Assembly: GCF_018812025.1 (NCBI RefSeq)
Contig: NC_063061.1
Location: 34,990,493 to 35,054,492 of the forward strand
From: Megalobrama amblycephala
Lineage: Eukaryota > Chordata > Actinopteri > Cypriniformes > Xenocyprididae
DNA length: 64,000 nt
Direction of reading: 5' to 3'
Within the stretch, counting starts at the first letter, position 1. Every line of letters starts with the position of its first letter. The position numbers and the translations under genes are program-made. A model generated the notes under the pieces. It was not told where the DNA came from, ran no database searches, and saw nothing but the letters and a program-made list of their open reading frames with translations. Of this stretch, positions 44,469 through 55,485 are shown piece by piece.

Positions 44469-45977
44469 CTAGTTTCCCTCATGTTGTATCTGGGCAGAGG
44501 ATTGTTTAGGACAGTCCTTCTTTGTGTGCCCTGGGGAGAAGCATGCAAAACACAGTTTGTCTGTCATGCAGTGAGTCACCGTGGTGTGTTTGCTGTCATT
44601 ACAGACTCGACAGACACTTCTGACAAAACTACGCTGCTGTCTAGAGCCACGTCTTGGGTTGGAAGCATCACGAAATTGTACCCTGCCCATGAGCTGCTCC
44701 ATCATCTCCATCATACGAGTGAGCAACTGGTTCTCAGCCTGTTGTGTGTGTTGAGATATCGCTGGGGCCGGAGTTGAGCAGGAGGAGGGCTGATGCTGTG
44801 CCTGACTGGGTGCTGGTGTAGGCTCTGGCTGTCGAAATGCCTGAGTATCAGGTAAAGAACTGAATGACTGGACTGGAATAGAAGGTGACTCAGCCTTGGG
44901 ACGATCGTGCATAACATGTTCACTGCTAAACAATGCAGTAGTGTGGCTCCGTAGATTCGCTGTGCTATTTCCCCGGCTCCTAAATTCCCTCTGATAATCA
45001 TCAATCCTGCTCTGTATTTCCTTTGCACTCCATTCTTGAACAGGCTTGCATCTGAACATACTCGCCAAACTGGGGTCAGGACAGAATTTAACAAACATCC
45101 GTGTTACTTCCTCTCCTATGTTGTCAAAACATTTGCCTTGTCTTCGCAGTCCCTCATCTGCCAGATCAGCCGCTTTGTTAATTCGAATCCAGTAGTCCAC
45201 AGGGTTCTCTTTGGCTCTGGGAAGAGTGGCATAAAAATCTGCGAGTGGCAGGCAAGAGGTCGCTTCACTGAAGTACTGTGTAAGAATACCATAAATTAAC
45301 TCAGGGTCCTGTCTGACGTTGAGCATATTATCGCTGCGAAGGCTGACTTTGACAACATCCCTTGCCTTTCCAGCCAGTCTACTCATTATCTCTTCGGCTT
45401 GCTCTTGAACAGGGCACATTTGCTTTCTTAAGTAAGCTTTTGTCCTGTCCACCCACTCCTCAATGCCATACTTATCAGAGCCATCACCCCTAAATGTGTC
45501 ATGCTCAGACTTCATGTGCACTGTAACTTGTGGTACCATCATTTGTGTATGTGTACACTGTTCTGTGCGTGCTGGTGTCTGAGTGTAATTGAGTGAATTG
45601 GTTTGGCAATCAGCATTAACATTAACTAAACCAGCAGACATTAGTTTCGCAACTATTGACTCGCCAATTTGCGATCCTAACTGGCCTACCATGTCTGTAA
45701 GGTGGTCGAAAGCAACTCTGTCAACACCAGGTGTGGAGGTGTATGGACCCTCACTAGGAACCCAACCAACAGGAGTACCACCCAGGGTCTGACTCAACCC
45801 AATACCCCTACCATTGTCATCATGTGACTGTGGTCGTCCAACCCCCCGGCTGACGTCTTCACTGAGAATACCACCCTCGGTGCTACCAAGCAACCATGTA
45901 CCCCTTCCTCTAGGGAAACCCATGTTACCATAACACGATGCATCCAAGTCACCATCATATACATGTTTTTCAGCCAT
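44469..45977 (-). CDS. Gypsy gag polyprotein
   Basis: The frame has 502 codons from M-A-E-K-H-V-Y. The middle (about residues 155-330) has the helical capsid-like pattern of gypsy gag proteins. A Gln/Pro/Ser-rich linker follows, then two cysteine clusters including C-F-A-C-F-S-P-G-H-T-K-K-D-C, a CCHC zinc knuckle that binds element RNA. The stop at 44469 lies just upstream of the protease frame in a different phase, as in elements that separate gag and pol by a frame change. The frame is intact. Confidence 0.88.
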   Translation of the reverse strand: MAEKHVYDGDLDASCYGNMGFPRGRGTWLLGSTEGGILSEDVSRGVGRPQSHDDNGRGIGLSQTLGGTPVGWVPSEGPYTSTPGVDRVAFDHLTDMVGQLGSQIGESIVAKLMSAGLVNVNADCQTNSLNYTQTPARTEQCTHTQMMVPQVTVHMKSEHDTFRGDGSDKYGIEEWVDRTKAYLRKQMCPVQEQAEEIMSRLAGKARDVVKVSLRSDNMLNVRQDPELIYGILTQYFSEATSCLPLADFYATLPRAKENPVDYWIRINKAADLADEGLRRQGKCFDNIGEEVTRMFVKFCPDPSLASMFRCKPVQEWSAKEIQSRIDDYQREFRSRGNSTANLRSHTTALFSSEHVMHDRPKAESPSIPVQSFSSLPDTQAFRQPEPTPAPSQAQHQPSSCSTPAPAISQHTQQAENQLLTRMMEMMEQLMGRVQFRDASNPRRGSRQQRSFVRSVCRVCNDSKHTTVTHCMTDKLCFACFSPGHTKKDCPKQSSAQIQHEGN

Positions 45978-46350
45978 ACTGATATCAAAAATTGCATATG
46001 AAAAATGTAAGAGTTTTTTTTTTGAAAGAGAAAAAAAAATAAAATAAGAAAAATAGTGGCAATATTGATATTGAGAAAACTCACTACTTTAAATTAAATC
46101 TCAAATGTGACGACAGTCAAAGTAGAACTATGTTCCAAGTGTCCATGCGTTGTGTGTATGCCATAGACTAATGCACAGTCCCAATAACAATGTGTGAGTA
46201 TGTATATACTGTCCTCATCAAAAGCATCGAAGACTTGATCCACTGACGACCTTGACCTTCCCACGGTATTGAAGATTCAATCCACAGATGAACTTGACCT
46301 GCGCACAGCAACCGCGGTCGATCCGCATCAAGCAGTTCAAAGGATCCAAG
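45978..46350 (-). other. 5' leader of the gypsy element
   Basis: Untranslated stretch between primer site and gag start. No separate gene is seen. Confidence 0.7.
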
Positions 46351-46364
46351 GAGTCACGGCACCA
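46351..46364 (-). promoter_or_regulatory. Primer-binding site, tRNA-His type
   Basis: On the - strand this reads TGGTGCCGTGACTC, one base after the LTR. It is complementary to the 3' end of vertebrate tRNA-His (GAGTCACGGCACCA). Confidence 0.85.
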
Positions 46365-46365
46365 G

Positions 46366-47224
46366 TGTAACGGATGTGGATGGACACACTCACAAATGGG
46401 GTTCAACTTGAATTTATCTTATTTTAGACAGAAAAAGAAGAAAACAATTCACTTTGGCTGAAGACAGAACTGCAGACATTCACAAAAGGCCGCAGCATCA
46501 ACACTTGAATCTGCTGCGGTCCAGCTAAACTCATTTTCTTATTAAACACAATATACAATGTGTTAAACATGACAATCTGTTCAATATATCTGATACTTTT
46601 CAATTAATTGCCAAGTACCATTTGTTAACATATATAACAGAATAAACACGAAAGTAACATACCTTATTTTAGACAGAAAAAGAAGAAAACAATTCACTTT
46701 GGCTGAAGACAGAACTGCAGACATTCACAAAAGGCTAGAAAAATAGAAATTACACTCTTGACTCGTTATAATTCACTCAACTCATAATACAAATAATTGT
46801 CAGATGGTTTAGAGAGAGATGCAATTATCACAATAAATGAACGTGTTCACTCCTGTGACGCACATGGAAATTCAATACATTTTATAACTATTTCAACGAC
46901 CACGTTAAAACATTAAATGCATTATATATGTTCAAATACATGTATGAAATATACTGCATCGAAAAGGTCAACATAAAACACATCATTTTTACATTTAATT
47001 TGTTAACAAGTTGGAGCGTGTAAAAACATACATACCCGCAGCATCGACACTTGAATCTGCTGCGGTACGGCAAGAGAAGAGCGACAAAATACAAAATCTG
47101 CAGTACCATTAACAGCCACAGGATGGGAGCCTTTGAACACCAATGCATACAGCCGAATGCCTTATTTTATAAAATTCACATAATATTGCTCTTTAAATTA
47201 AATGTTCTTTTTAACCCTGTTACA
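46366..47224 (-). repeat. 5' LTR of the gypsy element
   Basis: It is 859 bp from TGTAACGG to GTTACA, with one 245-bp unit (46418-46662) and a partial second. It has an extra AACATAAAACACATC-type insertion near 46970 relative to the left LTR. Confidence 0.9.
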
Positions 47225-47252
47225 TCTAAATAAATCAAAATAAAGTGTTACC

Positions 47253-47430
47253 AAATACTTCACAGGGTCAAGCACCACTTTACATTTGTTTGTTCATTAG
47301 ACGTTGAGTATCATCCAATGTGAAACACTCACTAAAAACACAGACCTTCGCTGAGACGTGCAAGACCTGAGGCTCTTTGAATGTCATGTGCTGTATAGTG
47401 CCATTTCTGTAATTAAACTGTCAGCAGATG

Positions 47431-47463
<33 letters not shown>

Positions 47464-47540
47464 GCAATTTCTCCCTTCAATTTAAATGTTCTAAGTCATT
47501 TGAACAGTAGTCCATTGATCATTTTGAATCTTGTGCATTT
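47253..47540. repeat. Spacer with poly(A) run
   Basis: A long A run at about 47430-47461. No gene is seen. Confidence 0.7.
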
Positions 47541-47678
47541 GTTTGCATATGTTTTGTTTTATGTGACAGGTTACATATGAATCTATGTACATATATTCTT
47601 GTTACAGCAGTAAAGTGAGACTAGAAAAACAGCACAGAGTATCATTTACATCAGAGAGACTGGACATTCTCTCTTCAG
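47541..47678 (+). promoter_or_regulatory. Promoter and noncoding exon 1 of receptor copy 9
   Basis: Octamer variant GTTTGCAT at 47541-47548, exon ending CTCTCTTCAG at 47678, donor GTGACAAA at 47679. Confidence 0.6.
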
Positions 47679-48409
47679 GTGACAAACTTTCCTTTTAGAT
47701 TGATTTGTTTGCTTTTCTTTTAAATATGCAAAAACATGAGTGTGATTATCAGATGTAGTTTAAGAATTAGATAAATTAGCTGAATGAGTAAAATGGTGCT
47801 GAAGTGTATTTTTCACTGTAGAAATATAATAGAAAATGTTTTGTTCATGACTTAAGGCTAATAAAATCACTATATTTGTTTTATAATGAAGAATAGAATC
47901 ATACCATTTTGAAGATAATCTTTTGGGTAATATACCCCTGGTTTCAAAGGCAAGGCTTATGTCTTGTCCCAGACTAAAATGCATGGTCGAGCTGTTTTTA
48001 CTGCATATCTTAAAACATGTCAGTGCCAGTTTTTTTTTCTTCTTTCTCTAAGGCATGTTTATAAAAGCTACTTAAATGTCATAATTGAACTAAGACCTAA
48101 TCCTGGCTTAATCTAAGCCCCGTCTGTGAAACCAGGCCTGAAAGAATTAGTTTAAACTATTGCATAGAATTACAGCTTGTGATGCATTTGTTAATAATAA
48201 TGTCATTTAAAATTCCCTGGACATGAAAGTAATTTAATATTGGAAAGATATGGTAAAATTGATTTAAAGTATGAGTGTGTACAATTGGAGACTGAGATAT
48301 ATTGAAGATTAAAATTTGAGTCCATTTGTTTTGGCTTACGTTTTGGCTTTACGTTTGCTCTTCTGTTTTCCAGTAGATCACAGTTGCAACTAGTTATTAA
48401 TTTTAGGAA

Positions 48410-49240
48410 ATGAACAACTCTACAGTGAACTTCACCACACCTGAATCTTCCACAACTTATTCCTTTGGGCTATTGGTCATTCTGGAAATGTATGCACACA
48501 GCATCAGTTTCCTGCTTGGTCTTCCTACAAACTTCTATGTTTTATGGCTCATCATCACAGGAACAGGAAGTGGAGTTGCATCAGTGCTCTTCAAACTCAA
48601 TCTGTTTGTTTGTGAGATTGGTATCTGTTTGAGTAGTTTGATTTTTCTACTGTCTTTTTGGTTTTCAGGTCTCATAACATTAATTGTTTTTTTAGTAGGA
48701 CTAGGCATCACTGGTCGTCCTCTGTTTCAGTGTCTGATCTCTGTTGAGTGTTACCTGGCAGTGGTTCATCCTGTAACCTTTCTGAAGTTCAAACCGCTCA
48801 GATATAGAGTGATCTGCTGCACTGCGGCCTGGATAATCACTCTTGGCTCCTGTTTTTTCTCTATGTTCCTCTTGCCAAATAGTATTGAACAAATGTGGTT
48901 CTACTCACTGCAGTTCATCCTCTTCCTCTCCATCCAGTTGTTTTGTATTGTGGCTGTTCTCAGAGCTCTGAAGCAGTCAGGACCAGGAGAGAGAGGGAGA
49001 GAGAGAAAGGAGGAAAACCACAAGAAGAGAAGAGCATTTTATGTCATTCTGATAACCTACTGTCAACAATGTCATCATATATGTTCCATATATTATCACA
49101 GGACTCTTTACCATTGTGACAAAACAGAATATTCCTGCACTTTTGTGCATTTGTGTGCTTTGTTTTTTGCTGGCTGGTTTTGTTCAGCCTGTTCTTTATC
49201 TGTTTCAATGCTAAAAAGCTATCCTGCCTCTGTTCCTCAA
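48410..49240 (+). pseudogene. Rhodopsin-like 7TM receptor, array copy 9 (frameshifted before TM6)
   Basis: TM1-TM5 are open from M-N-N-S-T-V-N-F. The TM3 motif has changed to S-V-E-C-Y, losing the arginine of E-R-Y. In the segment leading into TM6 an extra C near 49056 (ATAACCTACTG against ATAACTACTG in other copies) shifts the frame. The family TM6 and TM7 (F-V-Q-P-V-L-Y-L) then read in the next frame to about 49213. A second lesion alters the end. Two independent defects make it a clear pseudogene. The acceptor AG is at 48372-48373. Confidence 0.85.
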
Positions 49241-49255
49241 AAGTTGTGTAACTAA

Positions 49256-49568
49256 TCCTTATTTATTATTTTTACTTATCAACAACTTTTAATTTCTGTA
49301 TCTGTGCAGTTAATAAACTCTGCACAGTCTTCACTGTATAGATTATAAATTAAATGCAGATTAATCCTTATTAAAGCTACAAAAGTGATTTAGTCAAGAG
49401 CAGTGAGTGATTTTCTCTTTGTCTTTGATTAACATTAATGACAGACAGCCACAGCTTTATTAGCCTGCTGTCACTTTAAGAGCTGATGCACATGACATGG
49501 ATCTGACACATCCAATGTCCTTACAACTCTTTTACGTCCCACCTTTCGGCGCCAACGGTCTTGATTTA

Positions 49569-49628
<60 letters not shown>

Positions 49629-49833
49629 ATCATGTTTGACTACAAATTGACTACATTAGGTTTGCTCATTTTAAGGGATAGCTCATTACAGGAAGACCTA
49701 CCACTTTTACTTTGAGGAATATTTAAATTATGATTAACTCATTATAACTGGGTTTTTCAAAACATCACAAATCTCTCAAGATTTATTGTAGATTAGGTTA
49801 TTTTTTGTCAGCATAAAACAAGTTATTGATATG
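49256..49833. repeat. Spacer with (TA)n microsatellite
   Basis: TA repeat at about 49571-49622. No gene is recognised. Confidence 0.75.
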
Positions 49834-49841
49834 CTAATATG

Positions 49842-50715
49842 CAGAGTTGTAAAGAGTACCTGAAAACCATACTTGAGTAAAAGTACAGATACCTTATATA
49901 GAAAATGACTCTATTACAAGTTACAAGTAACAAATTCCAACACAACTTGAGTAAAAGTATCTGATTTTAAAGTATCTGATTTTAACAGTACTTATTTTAC
50001 TCGTACTGAATGTAGGCTCAAATATGCACTAGTGCTTGACACCTGAGAGACATGACGGTGAAAATAAGAAGTCAGATGAGAAATCATGTTTATTTTCTAA
50101 AATCAAAATAAAACTGAACACCTCATTATTGCAATAAATCAAGGTCGACACAACAGCCAAACATCTACAAACTCTCAAGTCTCAAGTGCACAAAAAAGCC
50201 ATAAGAAAACCATTATCCATCAAAAAAGGTCTCGTTAATATAGCAGATAAATAAAATAATGTTAAGTAAAATTAAATAGTCAAAGTCTACTTGCATTGGA
50301 CATGCTGGTTTCACCCATCATTGGCTGCAATCATGACCTCATCTCATAAATCAAGCACCTGCTTTTCAGAAACTACTTGCTAATGCACTCGCATTCATGT
50401 AAAGTAGCCTTGTTGACAAGTTTGGGCGAGTAAAGACAAAACGCACAAGATATAGAACCTTCAGTGCACTTAGATGGCGACGTCGCTTCTTTATAGCAGA
50501 AACAAACTGCTGCATACTGTGCAAAATGTAATGTGTACATGCATTACTCTTCACAAATGTATTGGAGTAAAAAGTATATTTACTTGTTCACAATTGTAGT
50601 CAAGTAGAGAGTAAAAAATGCTAATATTTTTGATACTCAGTAAAACCACAAAGTAGCCAAAAAGATACTTAAGTACAGTAACTAATTACATTTACTCAAA
50701 TACTTTACACCTCTG
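49842..50715. mobile_element. hAT-like nonautonomous transposon
   Basis: It starts CAGAGTTGTAAAGAGTACC and ends with the mirror form ACTTTACACCTCTG. The flanks CTAATATG (49834-49841) and CTAAAATG (50716-50723) match at 7 of 8 positions, as expected of an 8-bp target duplication. No transposase frame. Confidence 0.8.
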
Positions 50716-51564
50716 CTAAAATGTGGTTTTATAAGTCAAGAGCATAGTTAGTCAGATAAGTTACTATGAAGCACACGTTTTCCCAAAACATATTGGTTGT
50801 CATTACAAGACTGAAATCATTGTGAAAATGTATCTTTATAATGGGTTCTTTTCCTAATATCTGTGCACCTTAAAACTTATGCTGCAAATATGCTGCGATG
50901 CTGCAAATAAACTACTATGGATACACTTGATGAATAGATCATAAACCATTACTATTGTTTATTTTGGGACACTTTTGTAGTATTTATGTGGTTTTGTTTC
51001 ATTAATACACTGTATTAGTAATAGTAAAATATACTGAGTTTTGTCATGTTTTCATGTGTGGAAACTTTTTAACCATGTGTATTACAACTAGACCCACATT
51101 GTGCCTTACTAAGTGTTATCTGTAATTATTCCCAGCCTCCAGTTCACTTACGCCACACTCTTCACGAAGATGAAACATCGCATGGATACTACTGTTGCAT
51201 TGTACCGAACCACCAGGCCCAGATGCTGAACTCTGTTCCCTCGAGAAGACGGACACGGAATCTCTGCTAAAATGTGGTTTTATAAGTCAAGAGCATAGTT
51301 AGTCAGATAAGTTACTATGAAGCACACGTTTTCCCAAAACATATTGGTTGTCATTACAAGACTGAAATCATTGTGAAAATGTATCTTTATAATGGGTTCT
51401 TTTCCTAATATCTGTGCACCTTAAAACTTATGCTGCAAATATGCTGCGATGCTGCAAATAAGCTACTACGGATACACTTGATGAATAGATCATAAACCAT
51501 TACTATTGTTTATTTTGGGACACTTTTGTAGTATTTATGTGGTTTTGTTTCATTAATACACTGT

Positions 51565-52408
51565 GGGCCCTATTTTAACGATCTGAAACGCAAGTGTCAA
51601 AGCGCGAAGCGCAAGTAACTTTGTGGGCGGGTCTCGGCGCTGTTGCTATTTTCCCGGCGGGATAAATGGCTCTTGCGCCCGGCGCAAATCTAAAATGGGT
51701 TGGTCTGAAGTAGCTTCATTATTCATAGGTGTGGTTTGGGCGTAACGTGAAATAAACCAATCAGAGCGTCATCCAACATTCCCTTTAAAAGCAGGTGCGC
51801 AAGTTCCATTATGGATTGCTATTATTATGGCGTATTTACCAGGCGCACGCCAGGAGCGGTTCACAGCCGAGGAGACTGATGTTCTTGTAAGAGCAGTGAA
51901 AGACAGAGAAGTTGTGTTGTATGGGGATGGGAGAAACCCACCCAAAATAGCGTCGGTTCACATCTTCGTGGCACACCACAATGATTTCCGTCATCTCATG
52001 TGTTAATATTTTTTTAGTGTAACAATTTATGATTTGCAAAAATAACTGTTGCATCTGTGTAGATTACATGAGCAAAGTGTATGCGCGTTGTGCACGCTAT
52101 ACATTATGGTCAAGCATGCGCCCTTAAAATAGCATAATGAACAACGCGAAACGCGCCACTGACTTTAGACTAGGTTTTTTCTGGTCAGTGGCGCAATTGT
52201 TTAATGGAACAGCAAAATAGCACCAGGGATTGTTTGCGCCGGAACACGCCTCCTTTTTTGCGCTGAACCGCCCAGGGAGCGCAAGTTCATTCACTAGTTT
52301 AGCGACGTGCTTCTGTGGAGGGAAAAGCGCGCTTTGCGCGGGTGCAAAATAGGAATGACACATGCGTCGGTGTACAAAGTCAATTGCGCTGGGTGCAAGA
52401 TAGGGGCC
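51565..52408. mobile_element. PIF/Harbinger-like transposon with TGT target duplication
   Basis: The ends GGGCCCTATTTTA and TAGGGGCC are inverted. TGT flanks both sides (51562-51564 and 52409-52411). The empty site is preserved in the first duplicate (near 51011-51017). A 3-bp duplication and a Myb-like fragment inside suggest PIF/Harbinger. Confidence 0.78.
51827..52006 (+). pseudogene. Myb/SANT-like DNA-binding fragment of the Harbinger-like element
   Basis: A 59-codon frame begins M-A-Y-L-P-G-A-R and continues E-R-F-T-A-E-E-T-D-V-L-V-R-A-V-K, the first helix pattern of Myb/SANT-like proteins that accompany Harbinger transposases. It stops after the first third of such a domain. In complete elements this protein brings the transposase to the ends. 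Here it is a remnant. Confidence 0.65.
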
Positions 52409-52660
52409 TGTATTAGTAATAGTAAAATATACTGAGTTTTGTCATGTTTTCATGTGTGGAAACTTTTTAACCATGTGTATTACAACTAGCCCCACGTTGT
52501 GCCTTACTAAGTGTTATCTGTAATTATTCCCCAGCCTCCAGTTCACTTACGCCACACTCTTCACGAAGATGAAACATCGCATGGATACTACTTTTGCATT
52601 GTACCGAACCACCAGGCCCAGATGCTGAACTCTGTTCCCTCGAGAAGACGGACACGGAAT

Positions 52661-53328
52661 CTCGGGCACGGATCCACACAAATATACTCCTTTTAAACTA
52701 AAAATAAGAGAGTATGCTTTCAGTCTACTTTTATGAACTAATCAGAGATGAAAGTACATTTGGTCTATAGTTGAATTTAATATTTTTATTCGTGTCATGA
52801 GCACTGCGAACACGGATAGGAAGCTCGTTCTCAAACTCCTGTGAAACATCTGTTCAGTGCCATTGTGCTATTACTTCAAAAATGCACCAGCCCACAATGC
52901 ATTGCGTACTACAGTTCAAAACCATAATACATGAATACAGTAGATTACTGTTGAAAATGGGCTATAAATTATAGCCATTGCTTACTGTGAAAAATATTGC
53001 CCAGAATGCTTTGCAGAATTGTTTTCTACAGCACATTATTATTTTTTTAATTATTATTTATGTATTTATTTATTTATTTTTACAGTGGATTAGTTTTATG
53101 ATCTCTTTATTAACTTTTTGAAGCATCAAAATGTCAGACGCATAGATGGTCAATTGAGGGACAGAAATCGCTTAGATTTCATTAAAATATCTTCATTGTG
53201 TTCTGAAGATGAACAAAAGTCTTACTGGTTTGGAACAACATGAGGGTGACTAAATGATGACAGAATTTTCATTTTTTGGTGAACTAACCGTGCAAGTTTA
53301 TTTAATAAAATTAACTTTGTACAGGAAC
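52661..53328. other. Spacer with a TTAA-type repeat end
   Basis: About 53095-53295 resembles the inner part and end of the repeats at 28822 and 30943 (CATGAGGGTGA, ATTTTTTGGTGAACTAAC). No gene. Confidence 0.5.
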
Positions 53329-53334
53329 TATTTC

Positions 53335-53683
53335 GGTCCGTGTACGTTTTGATAGTTTGTTTTCCAATTTGAAATGAAATACGCAGAAACGAGAAAACCG
53401 TCGTTTCCCGTTTTTTCGTTTGTTAAAAAAAAAAGGAAAAACGAGATTTTGACTCGATTTTCGTTTTTTCGGGTCACGGATAGAAAATGGAAACACGACT
53501 TCAAAACTCGTTTTCCACATGTGGGCGGTCATTACACGCCCCTTTCAGCCGATTGGTCAATCAAATCTGAGCCAGTGACGTCATATTCAGTTCGTTCAAC
53601 AAAATAATAGTCCTCTGCCGCTATATCAGTATGTCATAAATCGGCTTTCTTCTGTGCAACCTAACGCGTATTTCACAGAAATA
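53335..53683 (+). repeat. Left inverted repeat of the foldback element
   Basis: Matches 57106-57457 on the opposite strand with few differences, including a short A-run length change. Confidence 0.9.
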
Positions 53684-54019
53684 TTTATTTCAGAAATGTT
53701 AATCAGCACACAGACTGTTGTAATGCTGTTTGTAGTTTAATATGCATAGCGAAACTACCCACACAGAGGAGCGGATGAAAAGCACAGATTAAAAAACAAA
53801 CAAAACAAAAAAACTACAGGTTTTATTTTATTCTATTTTGAATAAATAGAATAAATCACAATAAATAAATAGTGTAAGCAATTTTGAAAAACGAACAATA
53901 TCTCATCTCTATTTATTTATTTTGTATAGCCTAACATTGCCTGCTGAAATGTTAATAACCCTTTGGTTAAAAGATTGAGGGAATATGTAAAGATCAAACA
54001 TTAAAGATCAAAATTACAG

Positions 54020-55485
54020 CTAGATAGCTATTTTCTTGCAATGGTCTTAGAGAGAGCTGTATTTATGCAGCTACAGAGTTTTCTGGCAAAAAATAGTATG
54101 TTTGAAAATTTCCAGTCTGGATTTATGAAAAAACATAGTACTGAGTCTGCACTTCTTAGAGTATTAAATTATATTTTATTATTTGTTGACTCTGGGAACT
54201 CAGTAATTTTGGTACTCTTAGATTTCAGTGCAGCTTTTGATACAGTTGATCATAATATTCTTTTATCACGTCTTGAAAAGTGTGTGGGCATCCAGGGAAC
54301 TGCCCTTAGCTGGTTCAGATCTTATCTTAGTAATAGAACCTTCTCAGTAGGTATTGGTCGTGCTGTTTCATCTGTAGCACCTCTAACTTGTGGTGTTCCC
54401 CAAGGATCTATCCTGGCTCCTATTTTGTTTTCACTCTACATGCTTCCATTAGGTTCAATTTTTAGGAAGCATGGAGTGTCTTTTCATTTTTATGCAGATG
54501 ACACCCAAATTTATTTACCTTTGAAACGTAATGACAAGCAAGGCCTAGAAACCTTGCTTGCATGCTTAGCCGATGTGCGATCTTGGATGTCTCTGAATTT
54601 TTTGCATTTAAATGAGGGTAAGACTGAAGTGATTGTCTTTGGGCCCTCAGTGGGAAAAGGAAAACCAAATTTTAATTGTGGTCTTTTAAATTCCTGTATC
54701 AAACCAACCGTGAAAAATTTGGGAGTTCATTTTGATTCTTCCCTTAAGTTTGACCAACATATTAATTCAGTAGTTAAGTCATGTTTTTTTTTTTTTATCT
54801 TAAACTTCTGTCTAAAGTTAAATCTTTTCTGTCTTATAAGGATCTTGAAAGAACCACACATGCATTTGTTTTATCTCGATTGGACTATTGTAATTCGTTG
54901 TATGTTGGATTACCCCAATCCTCCATCTCACGACTTCAGATGGTCCAAAATGCCACAGCCAGGTTTTTAACTGGGGTTCGTAAACGAGAACACATTTCTC
55001 CAATTTTAATGTCTCTTAATTGGTTGCCAGTGCGTTATAGAGTTGAATTTAAGATTTTGCTGTTTGTTTTTAAGTCTTTAAAAGGTCTGGCACCTTCTTA
55101 TTTGTCAGACCTCTTAAACGTGAATTCATCAGTTAGATGCTTGCGATCCTCAGACAGTATTACTCTGTCGTATCCAAGATTAAGATTGAAGATGAGAGGT
55201 GACCGTGCATTTGCAGTGGCTGGCCCGAAGTTATGGAACAGTCTTCCCTTATCTGTAAGATCTGCTTCGTCTTTATATGATTTTAAATCAAAGTTACAGT
55301 CTCATCTTCTTAGTCTTGCATTTCATTCATTCTAACTCTTGTTTTATTTTTAAAATTTTAGCGATGTCTTTTACTACTCCTGTCTTTTATTTCTTTTTTT
55401 CTCTGTACAGCACAGTGGTCAACTTTTGTTGTGTTTATTTGTGCTTTATAAATAAATAAATGAAATGAAATTAAATTAAATTTTA
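54020..55485 (+). mobile_element. 5'-truncated LINE (L2/CR1-like) nested in the foldback element
   Basis: The sequence starts inside the RT coding region and ends in an AAAT/GAAAT-rich tail at about 55450-55485, a typical 5'-truncated LINE insertion. Target duplication could not be found. Confidence 0.8.
54041..55335 (+). pseudogene. LINE reverse transcriptase, C-terminal part, frameshifted
   Basis: Non-LTR RT motifs are present in order: [38 protein letters not shown] and F-Y-A-D-D-T-Q-I-Y. The C-terminal W-x-P-x-x-x-R region (L-P-V-R-Y-R-V) and L-W-N-S-L-P follow. Reading moves from the first frame (54041-) to the next at a T run near 54784-54796. The endonuclease and the start of RT are absent. 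The motif style fits the L2/CR1 group of LINEs; clade is inferred. Confidence 0.85.

Larger units (their letters stand above)
38127..47224 (-). mobile_element. Ty3/gypsy LTR retrotransposon, tRNA-His primer site, full length but disabled
   Basis: LTRs at 38127-39213 and 46366-47224 start TGTAACGG and end CCTGTTACA, with a 4-bp duplication TCTA at 38123-38126 and 47225-47228. The order on the - strand is LTR, primer site, gag, protease, RT, RNase H (part deleted), integrase, purine tract, LTR, the normal gypsy order. Breaks in pol (near 43275 and at 42079-42114) mean it cannot move by itself. Confidence 0.92.
50711..52660. repeat. 551-bp tandem duplication, second copy interrupted
   Basis: Unit 1 is 50711-51261. 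Unit 2 starts at 51262 and continues after an 844-bp insertion to about 52660. Each contains a possible worn exon near its end (after a CCAG acceptor: P-V-H-L-R-H-T-L-H-E-D-E-T-S-H-G-Y-Y) that I cannot assign. Confidence 0.88.
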
